A stretch of DNA of 64,000 bases, from NCBI GenBank assembly GCA_023666705.1, contig JAMPBO010000014.1, forward strand, positions 1-64,000. Direction: 5' to 3'. The DNA is from Bacteroides sp. (GTDB lineage: Bacteria; Bacillota; Clostridia; Lachnospirales; Lachnospiraceae). Made by a program: the position numbers and the translations under genes. Of this stretch, positions 18,191 through 26,721 are shown piece by piece. Under the pieces are notes generated by a model. The model did no database searches. It was not told the origin of the DNA and was given only the letters and a program-made list of their open reading frames with translations. How positions within the stretch are numbered: position 1 is the first letter of the stretch; each line of letters starts with the position of its first letter.

Positions 18191-18201
18191 GGCTGATGCC
18201 C
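18191..18201 (+). promoter_or_regulatory. GGCTGATG-type leader motif upstream of nnrD/E
   Basis: GGCTGATGCCC, a variant of the recurring motif (9 of 11 bases equal to the others). It ends 20 bases before the nnrD/E ATG, with AGGAGG between. Confidence 0.35.
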
Positions 18202-18221
18202 AAGGCGTGTAGGAGGATAGT

Positions 18222-19724
18222 ATGAGGTACATCGCTAACAGTGAAGAAATGGCAGATATAGACAAATACACCATAGAGGAAATTGGAATACCACAGATGG
18301 TTCTCATGGAGAGGGCAGCGATGGGTGTGTTTGGCTTTGTCAGAAACCGCTTTCAAAATGATATCAGAACCCTCATTGTGGTTGAGGGTGGAAACAACGG
18401 TGCTGATGGACTTGCACTTGCAAGAATTATGTCAGAAAGAGGTTACGATACGGATGTTTACTATGTAAATGATATAAGCAAGGTATCAGAAGGTTTCAGG
18501 CAGCAGTATGCAATTGCAAAAAAGCTGGGAATAAAATTTATAGACGAAATTGTGAATTATGGCTATGATTTGATTGTGGATGCCATGTTTGGCGTGGGGC
18601 TTTCCCGTGCTGTTATGGGAAAGCATGCAGAGACAATCAATCTTATAAATGAGATAAAGGCATATAAGCTTGCAGTTGACATTTCATCGGGTATTGATGC
18701 GTCAACAGGCTTTGTGCTTGGCACTGCATTTCATGCGGACACAACCGTTACTTTTGGGCTTTCCAAGCTTGGACATATGATGGGAATTGGCAATGAATAC
18801 AGCGGTCAGGTTGAGGTTGCCGATATCGGCTTTCCGCAAAAGGCGGTTGAATTTATATGTCCGAAGCTCTACACCTACGATAATACGGATATAGACAGAC
18901 TGTTACCATTCAGAAAGTCGGATTCCCACAAGGGAAGCTATGGAAAAATCGGAGTTGTCGGCGGCTGTAAAAATATGGCGGGAGCTGCACTGTTTGCTGC
19001 TGAGTCGGCATACAGAATGGGCTGTGGTCTGGTTCGGATTTGTACCCCTTGTGATAACAGGGAAATCATGCAGACGAAGCTTCCGGAGGCGATGCTTACG
19101 ACCTATGAGACGAGTGATAGAGGCTCCGTGAAAGAAGCACTTAAGACGATGACGGCTTGGTGTGATGTGATTGCACTGGGACCTGGTCTTGGCAAAGGTG
19201 AGGAGGCATATTTTATCGTTGAGCGGATACTCAAGGATTTTGATAAAACAATTGTTGCAGATGCGGATGCCTTAAATATTTTATCGGAAAATGAGGCTTG
19301 GCTTGGCAATACAAAAGCCAAAATTATCATTACACCGCACCTGATGGAAATGTCGCGGCTGACGGGACATAAAACAAGTGAAATTAAGGGAAATAAATTT
19401 GAGGTGGCAAGACAGTTTGCAGGGAAGCATAATATAGTTGTAGTGCTTAAGGATGCACGAACCATAGTATCGAATGGGGAGGAACAGGCATATATTAATA
19501 GTACGGGAAATAATGGCATGGCAACAGGAGGCTCAGGGGATGTTCTTACAGGTATCATTGCGGGACTGGTAGGTCAGGGAATGAATACGTTTGAGGCTGC
19601 CAAGCTTGGCGTTTATATGCATGGGCTTGCCGGTCAGGAAGCATCCATATCCATGGGAAGATACAGCGTTATTGCAGGAGACATCGTGAGAAGCATAACA
19701 AAGGTTTTGGAAAATATGGATTAG
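18222..19724 (+). CDS. nnrD: Bifunctional NAD(P)H-hydrate epimerase/dehydratase
   Basis: A 500-residue fusion that repairs damaged NAD(P)H. The N-terminal YjeF_N epimerase domain (about 1-215; VEGGNNGADGLALAR, DAMFGVGLSR) interconverts R- and S-NAD(P)HX. The C-terminal ribokinase-like dehydratase (about 220-500) uses ADP to restore NAD(P)H from the S form; GCKNMAGAALFAAESAYRMG, ALGPGLGKGEE and NGMATGGSGDVLTGIIAG are diagnostic. The fused form is standard in bacteria. SD AGGAGG precedes the ATG. alr follows after 10 bases, a neighbour pairing frequent in Clostridia. Confidence 0.95.
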   Translation: MRYIANSEEMADIDKYTIEEIGIPQMVLMERAAMGVFGFVRNRFQNDIRTLIVVEGGNNGADGLALARIMSERGYDTDVYYVNDISKVSEGFRQQYAIAKKLGIKFIDEIVNYGYDLIVDAMFGVGLSRAVMGKHAETINLINEIKAYKLAVDISSGIDASTGFVLGTAFHADTTVTFGLSKLGHMMGIGNEYSGQVEVADIGFPQKAVEFICPKLYTYDNTDIDRLLPFRKSDSHKGSYGKIGVVGGCKNMAGAALFAAESAYRMGCGLVRICTPCDNREIMQTKLPEAMLTTYETSDRGSVKEALKTMTAWCDVIALGPGLGKGEEAYFIVERILKDFDKTIVADADALNILSENEAWLGNTKAKIIITPHLMEMSRLTGHKTSEIKGNKFEVARQFAGKHNIVVVLKDARTIVSNGEEQAYINSTGNNGMATGGSGDVLTGIIAGLVGQGMNTFEAAKLGVYMHGLAGQEASISMGRYSVIAGDIVRSITKVLENMD

Positions 19725-19734
19725 GAGATACAAA

Positions 19735-20886
19735 ATGTATAATAGGATATATGCTGAGATAAATGTAGATAATATCCGTCATAACATCGTAACCGTAAAG
19801 GCACTGAATAAGCCTGATATCAAGGTATTGTCCGTTATTAAGGCGGATGCATACGGACATGGTGCCGTGGAGCTGGCGGGAAGGCTAGGCGACCTGTCGG
19901 ACTGGTTTGGTGTTGCGACGGTGGACGAGGCAGTGGAGCTCCGGAAAGCGGGGATTGACCACCCGATACTCGTGATAGGATATACGGCAGACGATGATTA
20001 TGACAGGATCATAGAGTATAACATCACCCAGACTGTGTACAGTGTAAGTGATGCAAAGCTTTTGGCACAGGCTGCCAGGGCAAAGGGGCAGACTGCCCGG
20101 GTACATATTAAGGTTGATACGGGAATGACACGGATAGGTTTTCAGGTCACGGAGGAGGATGCGGATGCCGCAGCGGCAATCGCAGGGCTTGATGGAATGT
20201 ACGTGGAAGGAATATTTACGCATTATGCAAAGGCGGATGAGAAGGATAAGACCTATGCGGCAGGTCAGAAAAAGGAGTTTCTAAGGTTTCTTGACATGCT
20301 TGCGAGGCGGGGCGTAAATCCTGAAATAAAGCATATAGATAACAGTGCAGGTGCGATGGAGCTTTGTGATAATGAGTTCGATATGATAAGGCTTGGCATT
20401 GCCATGTATGGACTTTATCCCTCAGAGGAGGTTGACAAATCGGTTTACATAAAACCTGCGATGATGCTCAAGGCCCATGTGGCACACATAAAAACTGTAC
20501 CAAAAGGCAGGGGGATAAGCTATGGCTGGACATATGTGACCGACAGACCTACAAGGATAGCAACCATTACCGCAGGTTATGCGGACGGGTATCCGAGGGC
20601 AATGTCAAATATAGGACGTGTCATTATAAATGGAAGGTATGCACCTGTTATAGGCAGGGTATGTATGGACCAGTTTATGGTGGATGTCACGGATATTGAC
20701 GATGTAAAAGTAAAGGATGAGGTTATACTGATAGGAAGTCAGGGAAAGGCATGTGTGCCGGTGGAGGAGGTAGCCGAACCTGCGGCAAGCTTTAATTATG
20801 AGCTTGTATGTAATATCGCAAGGAGAGTACCGAGGGTTTATGTACAATCAGGTGTTGAAGACAAATGCGTAAACTATCTTGTCTAA
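19735..20886 (+). CDS. alr: Alanine racemase
   Basis: A 383-residue PLP enzyme converting L-Ala to D-Ala for peptidoglycan. The PLP lysine lies in SVIKADAYGHGA near residue 39. The second catalytic residue, tyrosine, is in the C-terminal beta domain motif GISYGWTY near residue 262. HIDNSAGAMEL and RVCMDQFMVDVTD are further family blocks. Length is normal. The linkage alr then mazF is the same as in Bacillus, except that the antitoxin gene usually between them is missing. Confidence 0.96.
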   Translation: MYNRIYAEINVDNIRHNIVTVKALNKPDIKVLSVIKADAYGHGAVELAGRLGDLSDWFGVATVDEAVELRKAGIDHPILVIGYTADDDYDRIIEYNITQTVYSVSDAKLLAQAARAKGQTARVHIKVDTGMTRIGFQVTEEDADAAAAIAGLDGMYVEGIFTHYAKADEKDKTYAAGQKKEFLRFLDMLARRGVNPEIKHIDNSAGAMELCDNEFDMIRLGIAMYGLYPSEEVDKSVYIKPAMMLKAHVAHIKTVPKGRGISYGWTYVTDRPTRIATITAGYADGYPRAMSNIGRVIINGRYAPVIGRVCMDQFMVDVTDIDDVKVKDEVILIGSQGKACVPVEEVAEPAASFNYELVCNIARRVPRVYVQSGVEDKCVNYLV

Positions 20887-20896
20887 ATAGGACACT

Positions 20897-20924
20897 TTGT
20901 TCCTTTATCGTATGTATATACAAT
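20897..20924 (+). promoter_or_regulatory. Candidate promoter for mazF-corC
   Basis: TTGTTC (20897-20902) and TACAAT (20919-20924) are 16 bases apart in the alr-mazF gap. The -35 is weak. Confidence 0.35.
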
Positions 20925-20979
20925 CTGATTAGTGGAAATACTTTGAATAGTTAGAAATAACATTGGGAGTGTGAAATAT

Positions 20980-21321
20980 TTGATAATCAGACGAGGCGAT
21001 ATATATTATGCGGATTTAAGACCCGTAATCGGGTCAGAGCAGGGCGGAATACGTCCGGTACTTATTATACAAAATGAAGCGGGAAATAAACATAGCTCTA
21101 CAGTTATTATAGCAGCAATTACATCACAATTACACAAGGCAAAGCTTCCAACGCATGTGGAACTTGATTCAAGGTATTGCGATATAGCCAAGGATTCTGT
21201 TATACTGTTAGAGCAGCTAAGAACAATTGACAAGCAAAGACTGAAGGAAAAGGTATGTCATTTGGAACCGCAAATTATCAAAAGAGTAAATGAGGCACTT
21301 AAGGTAAGCCTTGAATTATAA
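20980..21321 (+). CDS. mazF: MazF/NdoA-type endoribonuclease (PemK family)
   Basis: A PemK-like toxin RNase of 113 residues, cutting mRNA at short sequence-specific sites. Family motifs: [44 protein letters not shown], and [18 protein letters not shown] use the TTG at 20980 because the protein then begins [13 protein letters not shown] as in relatives and GGGAGTG lies 10 bases upstream; GTG at 20971 would sit on the SD itself. No MazE-like antitoxin gene fits the 84 bases between alr and this gene. A CorC-like gene follows after 15 bases. The antitoxin may be unlinked, or the protein may act as a housekeeping RNase. Confidence 0.9.
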   Translation: MIIRRGDIYYADLRPVIGSEQGGIRPVLIIQNEAGNKHSSTVIIAAITSQLHKAKLPTHVELDSRYCDIAKDSVILLEQLRTIDKQRLKEKVCHLEPQIIKRVNEALKVSLEL

Positions 21322-21336
21322 TAAAGGAGAAGAAAT

Positions 21337-22179
21337 ATGTCCCAAAGTGGTCCCGGAAGCTTAAAGAAATTATTTACAAAAAAGGTAAATGAGGAAAAGG
21401 TTGAGGAAGAAATTCTTTCCATGATTGAGGAAGGCTATGAACAGGGCGTTATAGAAGACAGCGAGGTAGAAATGATATCCAACATCTTTGAATTTGGTGA
21501 CAAGGACGCCAAGGATATTATGACAAGCCGTCAGAAAATCATGGCAATGGAAAATACCATTACGGTTGATGAAGCACTAAAATATGCACTGGAGAATTCA
21601 TTTTCCAGATATCCCGTATATGAGGAGGACATAGACAACGTTGTCGGTGTCATACATTTAAAGGATTTAATTGCAGCGTATCTTGAAAACCGTGATGCAC
21701 AGGTAACGACGGTAATGGATGCTCCGATATTTATTCATCCCACATTTAACATATCAAAGCTGCTTCAGAAGATGCAGACGGAAAAGATACATATGGCAAT
21801 TGTTGTTGATGAATATGGGCAGACGGAAGGCTTGGTTGCGATGGAGGATATTATTGAGGAGATAGTCGGTAATATACTCGATGAGCACGATGACGAGGAA
21901 GAGCCGCATATCCGTCAGCTTAAGGATGGCAGGATGATTGTTCAGGGAACGGCTTCCCTGGATGAGCTTGCGGACATTATGGAGATAGAATTTCCGGATG
22001 AGGATATCGAAACCTTAAACGGATTTTTGCTCTATAAGCTGGGACGGCTTCCTGTGGAGCACGAAAAAACAGAAATTATTTATGAAGGATATAAATTTAC
22101 ACCTTTAAAAATATGTGATAAAATGATTACTCTTACTAAAATTGAGAAATCACAGGAAGAAAAAGAGGATAAGGAGTAG
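21337..22179 (+). CDS. CBS-domain CorC/HlyC-family protein
   Basis: A 280-residue soluble protein: two CBS motifs (about 65-180; [20 protein letters not shown] and the [22 protein letters not shown] block) and a C-terminal CorC_HlyC domain (about 190-270). It resembles E. coli CorC in lacking the DUF21 membrane domain that larger members carry. CorC-type proteins are linked to magnesium and cobalt efflux or resistance, probably through nucleotide-sensing CBS domains; despite old names they are not haemolysins. SD AAAGGAG lies 8 bases before the ATG. It is likely co-transcribed with mazF and yebC, which begins 5 bases after its stop. Confidence 0.85.
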   Translation: MSQSGPGSLKKLFTKKVNEEKVEEEILSMIEEGYEQGVIEDSEVEMISNIFEFGDKDAKDIMTSRQKIMAMENTITVDEALKYALENSFSRYPVYEEDIDNVVGVIHLKDLIAAYLENRDAQVTTVMDAPIFIHPTFNISKLLQKMQTEKIHMAIVVDEYGQTEGLVAMEDIIEEIVGNILDEHDDEEEPHIRQLKDGRMIVQGTASLDELADIMEIEFPDEDIETLNGFLLYKLGRLPVEHEKTEIIYEGYKFTPLKICDKMITLTKIEKSQEEKEDKE

Positions 22180-22184
22180 GGAAA

Positions 22185-22913
22185 ATGTCAGGACATTCAA
22201 AATTTGCAAACATCAAGCATAAGAAGGAAAAAAATGATGCGGCGAAAGGAAAAATTTTTACAATCATAGGCAGAGAGCTGGCGGTAGCCGTTAAGGAGGG
22301 AGGACCTGACCCTGCAAACAACAGCAAGCTTCGCGATGTGATAGCAAAGGCAAAGGCAAACAATATGCCAAATGATACGATAGACAGAGGCATCAAGAAG
22401 GCAGCAGGCGATGCAGGCTCCGTAAATTATGTTTCCATTACATATGAAGGATACGGACCAAGCGGAACGGCAATTATCGTAAATGCACTTACGGATAACA
22501 AAAACAGGACTGCATCAAATGTGAGAAATGCATTTACAAAGGGCGGCGGCAATGTAGGAACAACAGGCTGCGTGTCATATATGTTCGATGAGAAGGGGCA
22601 GATTATCATAGATAAGCAGGAATGTGACATGGACCCTGACGAGCTTATGATGCTTGCCTTGGATGCAGGTGCGGAGGACTTTGCAGACGAGGAGGACAGC
22701 TATGAGATTATTACGGCACCTGCTGATTTTACGGCTGTAAGAGAGGTACTCGAAAAAGAAGGCATAGCCATGGCAGAGGCAGAGGTGACAATGATACCAC
22801 AAAACTATGTTGCTCTTACGAGTGAAGAAGATATTAAAAAAATGACGAGAATACTTGATATGCTTGATGAGGATGACGATGTTCAAAGTGTATATCATAA
22901 TTGGGATGAATAA
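22185..22913 (+). CDS. yebC: YebC/PmpR family protein (TACO1-like)
   Basis: A 242-residue protein of normal length beginning with the hallmark [49 protein letters not shown] and [16 protein letters not shown] are further conserved blocks. YebC proteins were annotated as transcription factors; more recent work supports a role in translation of difficult, for example proline-rich, stretches. The gene begins immediately after the CorC-like gene and is followed after two bases by an uncharacterised membrane protein gene. Confidence 0.95.
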   Translation: MSGHSKFANIKHKKEKNDAAKGKIFTIIGRELAVAVKEGGPDPANNSKLRDVIAKAKANNMPNDTIDRGIKKAAGDAGSVNYVSITYEGYGPSGTAIIVNALTDNKNRTASNVRNAFTKGGGNVGTTGCVSYMFDEKGQIIIDKQECDMDPDELMMLALDAGAEDFADEEDSYEIITAPADFTAVREVLEKEGIAMAEAEVTMIPQNYVALTSEEDIKKMTRILDMLDEDDDVQSVYHNWDE

Positions 22914-22915
22914 GT

Positions 22916-23845
22916 ATGGGATTAATAATATGTTTTTTTATCGTGTATAATTTAATATTAAAAAACAATCCACGGGCATATAAGTCGGTCCAGGATAAGT
23001 TTGGCAAGCTGGTTACTGCAATTGTTGTTATCAGCATCCTAACCTCCATCGGTGTTCCGCAGTTTTTCTTTACATCTTTGCTGCTTGTTGTACCGCTTAT
23101 CGCTGTGTTTGGCGTATTCGGACTTCCGTTTTACCTGATTTATACTTTGTTAAAGGGACTTGGAATTATCAGTGACAAAAGTAAGGGACTTCAAAATGAA
23201 GCGGACAGGCGGCGGTATGAATATGAAATGAATGAAGCTCAGGGTAGAAAAAGGAAAAAGGGCAAGGGCTTTTCGCTTACGGGACTTACAAGGTCATATC
23301 CAAAGCGGTGTAAGATTGTGAATAAGTTCAGTAAAAAATACAATTTGAATCTTACCGATCAGGAAATTGAACGTATCGTTGATGCGTCCTACATGTCCTT
23401 TTCATGGGAGCGGGAAGTATACGATATGTCTCTGGAGTATGATGTAATATCCCAGTGGTATAACCGTGATACAGGCTGGCTTCGGGCATATTTCAGGGTG
23501 TTTCCGATACAGTCGGTTTCATCGGATTTTGACAGACAAAGAGCAATCTGTCTGGATGTATTCAGGCAGGTGTTCAGTGATTTAAATCCAAGCAGCTTTT
23601 ACACCATTGATGAGTGCGTGGATGCCATAAATGACAAATACCTTACGGCATTTGATGAGACAACATTTATGATAGCCTACCGGTTTTTGGAGGCAAACAA
23701 GATACATATAGATTTACCGTCACAGCAGGTAATCAAGGGCGGCTCCGAATTGGAACGCCTGATGAGTAAATATGATGATTCTACAGATGCGTTTACAGGG
23801 CAGGAAAGTAATCCGGTGTCAGGGCAGACAAGGCTTGGAATATAA
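22916..23845 (+). CDS. Uncharacterised membrane protein
   Basis: A 309-residue protein I do not recognise. The first ~90 residues hold two or three hydrophobic helices (MGLIICFFIVYNLIL; LVTAIVVISILTSIG; FFFTSLLLVVPLIAVFGVFGL). A basic linker (GRKRKKGKG) leads into a soluble cytoplasmic-looking domain of about 180 residues rich in aromatic and acidic residues (MSFSWEREVYDMSLEYDV, YNRDTGWLRAYFRVFPIQS). No catalytic motif is evident. It starts two bases after yebC, so it is probably the last gene of the mazF-yebC unit, before a bidirectional terminator. Confidence 0.75.
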   Translation: MGLIICFFIVYNLILKNNPRAYKSVQDKFGKLVTAIVVISILTSIGVPQFFFTSLLLVVPLIAVFGVFGLPFYLIYTLLKGLGIISDKSKGLQNEADRRRYEYEMNEAQGRKRKKGKGFSLTGLTRSYPKRCKIVNKFSKKYNLNLTDQEIERIVDASYMSFSWEREVYDMSLEYDVISQWYNRDTGWLRAYFRVFPIQSVSSDFDRQRAICLDVFRQVFSDLNPSSFYTIDECVDAINDKYLTAFDETTFMIAYRFLEANKIHIDLPSQQVIKGGSELERLMSKYDDSTDAFTGQESNPVSGQTRLGI

Positions 23846-23897
23846 AAAACTGCTTAATGACATTACAAATTGATTCTTAATTCATACAATATTAACA

Positions 23898-23957
23898 AAA
23901 ACCGTTTGAAGACGCCGGCACTTAGGTTGTCGACGTATTCAAACGGTTTTTTTATTG
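23898..23957. terminator. Bidirectional terminator between convergent genes
   Basis: Thirteen-base arms 23898-23910 (AAAACCGTTTGAA) and 23938-23950 (TTCAAACGGTTTT) enclose a 27-base loop. A T run follows on the + strand and an A run precedes the left arm, so the hairpin can stop both the + strand gene ending at 23845 and the minus-strand protease gene ending at 24003. Confidence 0.75.
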
Positions 23958-23993
23958 TACAACGGACGATTTTCAAAAGACAGAGCTTTGCAA
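23951..23993. repeat. Half copy of the inverted-repeat element
   Basis: The sequence from the T run through TTGTACAACGGA and AAAAG to GCTTTGC matches the right arm of the elements at 35370 and 62184 (for example TTGTACAACGGA, then AAAAG, then TTTGC at equal spacing). The left half is replaced by, or has decayed into, the convergent terminator hairpin. Confidence 0.45.
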
Positions 23994-24002
23994 GTTCTGT
24001 TT

Positions 24003-26372
24003 TTATTGCAGTCTTACGAGGTTTGAACAGTGGCGGTTTCCCTGTATATCCTCAAATATGAACATTCCATAATATGGAATACCATCAATCATATCCCCTG
24101 AAACAGTTGAAAATCCATCTGATACAGGCTGGGTATTGTAATGAAGTACAAGGTCGTTCCAGTCAGCCTCATTCAGGGTTGTTAAATCTTCCTCAGATGT
24201 AAATTCGTGGGAGAGGGAGCCAAATGCAATATTCTTGTAATCATTTGGATTTATTTCATATCGCTCAGGAAATAAATTTGTTGTATCCCCTGATGCAATA
24301 TTTGCAATTGGATATGTACCAAGCAGCTTTCCGCCTGGGTTTTCGTCGGATACATCCATCACAAAATATGCGTACATTGCATCTTCTTCCTGAATATCCT
24401 CATTGAAAAGAATACTGGAAAGCAAATATCTTGTGTAGGTATCTGTTTTTTCCTGAATGGTGTACATTACCTCATATTGCTCCGACGTTGCATTATTTTG
24501 CATGTAAATAATTTTCCCGTCAAAGTTCGCAGTTGCAGCTCCGTCGGAATTGATTGACACATCATTTCCCATTGCAACAAACATATAATTGGATGGATTA
24601 TCCGTGTCGGTTCTTGATATGACAAAGTAGGCATTCTCACAGCATGCCTGCTGCTCGGGCGTAAGTGTTAAGGAAAAGGTCATGTCACTGTTTGCCTGAG
24701 GCACCATGGATGCTATATCCCATTCGGCGGAAATTGTGTCTGTTCCCGTGAGCAGCTGTGAAAATGAGGTTATGTAAGCAGTGTAGTTCGGTGCAAATCC
24801 AAAGCTCATATAGGTTGGAATGAAAATGCTTGTGTACTCCTTGGAATTATAAGGATGATAAATGGATACACCATTCGCATTTAATTCATTGCTCTTACTG
24901 TAAACGACAAGCTCATCAATTGCATACGTTAAGGCAATTGCCTCGTCAGGATGAAGTGTTTTCAGCTTCAGGGACAAATCCTTCAAGTCAATTATGTCAT
25001 ATGAGTATCCGCCTGTATATTCCGAAGCAATTTCCTTTGATGTGGCACGTATGTGTGAATAGATTCCATAGCTGTCTGCATCAAACTTTGCGTTGACTTT
25101 ATCGTATAGGTTGTCCAGTGCCTCCTCGACTGCATCCACCTTGCTTAAATCCATAACGGACAGTGTGACATTTGAGTAGGAGAACGGAACACTGTTAAAG
25201 GTTGCCTCACAATAATCAATATAGGTGTCAACGATGATTTCTCCAATTTCGGCACCGTCTGATAGGTCCTGTATATCGTCGATAAAGCTGTAATCCCATC
25301 CCCATCCGGGTTCTGATTCCTGTGATGCAATCATATAGTTGGCATACTTTGCAAGGGTATCGGCTGTTTCGATTCCTGCCATGAGACATGCGTCAAAGCC
25401 AATCCATTCAAGCTTATTATCAGCGGAAAATGGACTGTCGGAAAATGCCTCGTCAAGCTCGTCCAAGGTAAGACAGTCACCTGATATTTCATCATAGCCG
25501 TATCCGAGCAATGCTCCGCCACCATGATTCCATAATATAAGTGCAAATTGGTCGGCAGGATAATTTTCATAGCCGAATTGCAGGAAATTGGATAATGTAT
25601 CAGCATCACCCATATTTTTTTGCTCCATACTTTGAAGCTCGACAAGGTCGCCGTCCGACACGATATGGATGGAGTTGTTGTCATCAGATATCCTGCTGTT
25701 GTGCCAATCACTGCAGCCGCCTGTGTATATGAGGAGATTGATTTTGTCGTCGTCAAAATCAGACGATAGTATTTCCTCGAAATCACTGCTTGCGGCATTA
25801 TATTCGCTCTCAAGATCAGAACCGACAACATACATCATAATTGTTTTATTGCCGGAAGCGTGTACAGGAGTTTGTACTTCGGTTGAAGGTCCGTCCGTTT
25901 TTTCTTCTGTTGTCTGAACGATGGAAGGCTCGTCTGTTGTCGTCTTATCCTTCGTGTAGTCGGTATATGTATTTGCCTTTATGATGCAGATGGTTACAAT
26001 AATTGCAACAATAACTGCAACCCCAATGCCTATAAAAAGGGGTGCTTTATTTTTCGCCTTTTTTGCATTATATTTCATTGCTGGCTGCTGTTGATATGGC
26101 TGCCCTGAATGATATTGCATATATGGTTGGACATGCTGCTGAGGCATCTGATTCATTTGTGGTTGAACGTGCTGCTGAGGCATCTGGTTCATTTGCGGTT
26201 GGATGTGTTGCTGGGGCATCTGGTTCATTTGCGGTTGGACGTGCTGCTGGGGCATCTGGTTCATTTGCGGTTGAATATTTTGTGGTGGCGTTGGTGAGAC
26301 AGGTGCATGCCATCCGCATATAGGGCAGATACCGTCAGGACCAAGCTCATGACCGCAATCATCACAATACAT
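24003..26372 (-). CDS. Clostripain-family (C11) cysteine protease with zinc ribbon and membrane anchor
   Basis: Predicted 789 residues from the ATG at 26372, chosen for AAAGGAGA eight bases upstream; the frame stays open further upstream but that part does not look coding. Order: zinc ribbon (MYCDDCGHELGPDGICPICG), four-copy Gln/Met/Pro repeat of 12 residues, basic stop-transfer region and one membrane helix (LFIGIGVAVIVAIIVTICII), then a large domain predicted outside the cell. The C11 catalytic dyad is visible: His in ILWNHGGGALLGYGYDE and Cys in WIGFDACLMAGIE. A C-terminal region of about 250 residues follows. Clostripains cleave after Arg/Lys. The target is unknown. The gene converges on the preceding operon and diverges from the antiporter. 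Confidence 0.87.
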   Translation of the reverse strand: MYCDDCGHELGPDGICPICGWHAPVSPTPPQNIQPQMNQMPQQHVQPQMNQMPQQHIQPQMNQMPQQHVQPQMNQMPQQHVQPYMQYHSGQPYQQQPAMKYNAKKAKNKAPLFIGIGVAVIVAIIVTICIIKANTYTDYTKDKTTTDEPSIVQTTEEKTDGPSTEVQTPVHASGNKTIMMYVVGSDLESEYNAASSDFEEILSSDFDDDKINLLIYTGGCSDWHNSRISDDNNSIHIVSDGDLVELQSMEQKNMGDADTLSNFLQFGYENYPADQFALILWNHGGGALLGYGYDEISGDCLTLDELDEAFSDSPFSADNKLEWIGFDACLMAGIETADTLAKYANYMIASQESEPGWGWDYSFIDDIQDLSDGAEIGEIIVDTYIDYCEATFNSVPFSYSNVTLSVMDLSKVDAVEEALDNLYDKVNAKFDADSYGIYSHIRATSKEIASEYTGGYSYDIIDLKDLSLKLKTLHPDEAIALTYAIDELVVYSKSNELNANGVSIYHPYNSKEYTSIFIPTYMSFGFAPNYTAYITSFSQLLTGTDTISAEWDIASMVPQANSDMTFSLTLTPEQQACCENAYFVISRTDTDNPSNYMFVAMGNDVSINSDGAATANFDGKIIYMQNNATSEQYEVMYTIQEKTDTYTRYLLSSILFNEDIQEEDAMYAYFVMDVSDENPGGKLLGTYPIANIASGDTTNLFPERYEINPNDYKNIAFGSLSHEFTSEEDLTTLNEADWNDLVLHYNTQPVSDGFSTVSGDMIDGIPYYGMFIFEDIQGNRHCSNLVRLQ
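26129..26272. repeat. Four tandem 36-base repeats inside the C11 protease gene
   Basis: Copies start at 26129, 26165, 26201 and 26237 and differ by a few bases each. They encode, on the minus strand, a 12-residue unit of the type MPQQHVQPQMNQ. In-frame length changes by slippage are likely between strains. Confidence 0.9.
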
Positions 26373-26476
26373 ATTGGTGTCTCCTTTCATTTTGCCCAGA
26401 CAGTAAAAATTGTCTGAGGTAATGGGTTGTCTCCTGTAGGGAATTTGCTGGTTGCAGCCAGCATAATCATAGTTCA

Positions 26477-26485
26477 TTATATCAT
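26477..26485 (-). promoter_or_regulatory. Extended -10 promoter for the C11 protease gene
   Basis: On the minus strand TGATATAAT (26485-26477) is a perfect extended -10 element; the -35 region is weak. It lies about 105 bases before the ATG. The leader between holds two small hairpins (CAGACA/TGTCTG at 26397-26416 and CTGG/CCAG near 26450-26460). Confidence 0.5.
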
Positions 26486-26573
26486 AAGAAATAAGAAAAA
26501 TATACATGTAGTGTATTAGAAAAAATTGCAAATAAGAAATGGTTGCAAAAAATGTATCCGATTTAGGAAATGA

Positions 26574-26602
26574 TTGACAATTTTTAGTTTTCTTGTTAAA
26601 GT
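26574..26602 (+). promoter_or_regulatory. Promoter for the fluoride-riboswitch transcript
   Basis: A consensus TTGACA (26574-26579) and TAAAGT (26597-26602) are spaced by 17 bases, placing the transcript start close to the 5' edge of the riboswitch. Confidence 0.6.
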
Positions 26603-26606
26603 ATAG

Positions 26607-26670
26607 CAAGGGAATGAAGTTCTCCCTTGGGAAACCAAAACCGCTTTTATTAAGCTGATGACTTCTGTGA
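26607..26670 (+). promoter_or_regulatory. Fluoride riboswitch (crcB motif)
   Basis: The sequence follows the fluoride aptamer layout. P2 is AAGGGA/TCTCCCTT. ATGAAGTTC and GATGACTTC supply the P1 pairing (GAAGT/ACTTC). An AAACC-containing junction leads into P3, CGCTT/AAGC, followed by the hallmark GCTGATGACTTCT. The P1 3' strand is shared with a downstream terminator hairpin, as expected for an ON switch in which fluoride stabilises the aptamer and prevents termination. It precedes an antiporter gene of a type known to be fluoride-riboswitch controlled. Recognised by eye; a covariance-model search would settle it. Confidence 0.8.
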
Positions 26671-26705
26671 TTATAGTAATCGCAGGAGACATTGGCTTTT
26701 TCTTT
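26660..26705 (+). terminator. Riboswitch-controlled terminator
   Basis: CTTCTGTGATTA (from 26662) pairs, with G-U wobbles, with TAATCGCAGGAG (to 26688) around a three-base loop. A T-rich stretch follows at 26696-26707. The left arm includes the aptamer P1 3' strand, so the two folds exclude each other. Confidence 0.6.
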
Positions 26706-26721
26706 TTAAGGAGGATTATTT

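Noticed and set aside
26129-26272. Possible CRISPR-like array of four 36-base units
   Set aside because: The units are directly adjacent with no spacers and stay in frame within the C11 protease gene.
26373-26609. 79-codon N-terminal extension of the C11 protease
   Set aside because: The frame is open, but the translated sequence is not domain-like, and the AAAGGAGA SD and the extended -10 promoter at 26477 support the ATG at 26372.
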